DNA of 64,000 nt, taken from positions 281,597,043 through 281,661,042 of the forward strand of contig CM061142.1 in NCBI GenBank assembly GCA_030789695.1. Direction: 5' to 3'. Positions 63,097-64,000 of the stretch are shown piece by piece. The first letter of the stretch is position 1. Every line of letters begins with the position of its first letter. The notes under the pieces are model-generated. The model ran no database searches. It saw only the letters and a program-made list of their open reading frames with translations, and was not told the DNA's origin. The stretch comes from Scilla litardierei (lineage: Eukaryota; Streptophyta; Magnoliopsida; Asparagales; Asparagaceae). The translations under genes and the position numbers were made by a program.

Positions 63097-64000
63097 TTGT
63101 TGAGCTACACTCAAGCTATGACATGGAAATATTATAGAAACCAATTCCTTAATTACATATGATGTAGTCTAAGACCTGACCCAAACCGACGTGTCGTGAA
63201 TACACCGAGCGCCGGGGCAAGTCAGGCTAGACGTGAAAACAAGGGTCTGACTAGACTGGTCATTGTGATTTGGATGCGCACACTCATGATCACAAATGGC
63301 TAGGGGTAAAAACTGATAAGAGAGTCAAATCTGATATGATTGATGAAGAGTCATCTACAGATCGCAGAGTCAAGCAAATTGTTGAGCTACACTCAAGGTT
63401 GTTAGGCTCCGGGTGATTGGATCTCTTACCCATTTATTTAATTCGATTAAATCGTTCATTGTTAAGACTTAAAATGATCGTAAAAATAGTGGGAGGATAT
63501 AGATAGATAAAAGCCATTCTACCTATATTTAATATTAAACATATGCTAAACTAGGGCAAGAATATGTTTTGCCGATGGAATAAAAATATAATATTTTAAT
63601 GGAATTAGTTAACTGGTTAAATAGGTTGATTAATGGAATGTCAAAGTTAAATTCTAATTGATAGAATAAACTATATTCCGGTTGACATTAAAATGACCTT
63701 CTAAATGACAGACTTGAGAGATATGATTTCATTAAGTTCTGAGTCCAACAAAATAAATGCACGCTACATGTCTCTCGCCTCTATATGGGGCGGCTTGAAC
63801 CTATAAACATTCGAAGTTTGTTTCTCCCTACAAATTGTTGAGTTACACTCAAGGTTGTATGGAGAAACAATTTTGATCCGCAAGGTTCGAGAATTCGATC
63901 AACTGTTTGAGTCGAATGTACGTGCATGAGCGGTGCAAGACTGTGTATCCCAACCAGATCTTGAGACTAGCAACTTGTTGAGCTATGTTCAAGGTTGCAA
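63097..64000. repeat. Four copies of a TTGTTGAGCTACACTCAAG stem-loop motif
   Basis: Copies lie near 63097, 63379, 63835 and 63975, the last two with small changes. TTGAG and CTCAA form a 5-bp stem around a 5-base loop. GGTTG follows in three of four copies. Confidence 0.8.

Larger units (their letters stand above)
62038..64000 (+). mobile_element. Non-coding internal region of element G (continues past the window)
   Basis: Nearly 2 kb without any credible frame on either strand, AT-rich, so the element may be a large retrotransposon derivative (LARD) or have a very long leader. It carries a repeated TTATGNGATA motif in 62110-62520 and four copies of a stem-loop motif in 63097-64000, both listed below. 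Confidence 0.65.

Overview
The window is flowering-plant nuclear DNA made almost entirely of nested and decayed retrotransposons. I find no convincing host protein-coding gene, no intact rRNA or tRNA gene, and no bacterial or organellar signature. Evidence for a large, repeat-rich angiosperm genome includes Ty1/copia, Ty3/gypsy (Athila-like, TAT-like and Tekay/Del chromovirus) and LINE coding domains, plant-type LTR promoters, a TAT-type antisense gene, a Helitron-type terminus, long (TA)n and (CA)n tracts, and coding regions broken by stops that often look like CpG decay. The species cannot be named from the sequence.

Layout. (1) 1-1012 is unassigned flank. (2) 1018-7521 is a complete but dead copia element on the minus strand, with 122/123-bp LTRs and a perfect 5-bp target duplication (GATAT). 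(3) 8277-~10815 is a second, truncated copia element of the same lineage on the plus strand, with one LTR, PBS and gag only. (4) ~10816-13536 holds two 5'-truncated LINE copies at a (TA)n tract. (5) ~13567-36292 is an Athila-like gypsy element (B, plus strand). Its 5' LTR is split by a complete TAT-like element (C, 15007-22420, minus strand, 962-bp LTRs, TSD TTCGT). C has gag and a spliced antisense gene but no pol. B's 3' LTR is inflated by a fold-back element, a Helitron-like terminus, a LINE fragment and a retroposed piece of 5S rRNA, all at dinucleotide tracts. (6) 36293-50937 is a minus-strand Athila/TAT-like element (D), interrupted by a Tekay/Del chromovirus (E, 37506-47101, plus strand). 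(7) 50938-51661 plus about 60352-60700 is an LTR (H, minus strand), split by a second Tekay/Del copy (F, 51667-60346, TSD AAACT). (8) About 60700-64000 is a related LTR in the opposite orientation (G, plus strand), with a Met-type PBS and a non-coding internal region that runs off the window.

How the parts work. E and F share a GT-AG intron-like segment between gag and pol that restores a perfect in-frame Gag-Pol junction when removed. E alone has a second intron-like segment inside integrase. The TAT-like element C carries its own TATA-driven three-exon gene opposite to its gag. LTRs H and G carry an element matching the plant snRNA upstream sequence element at nearly fixed distance from a TATA box. 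The relative ages implied by nesting are: D is older than E; H is older than F; B is older than C. All pol genes are broken, so none of these copies looks autonomous today.
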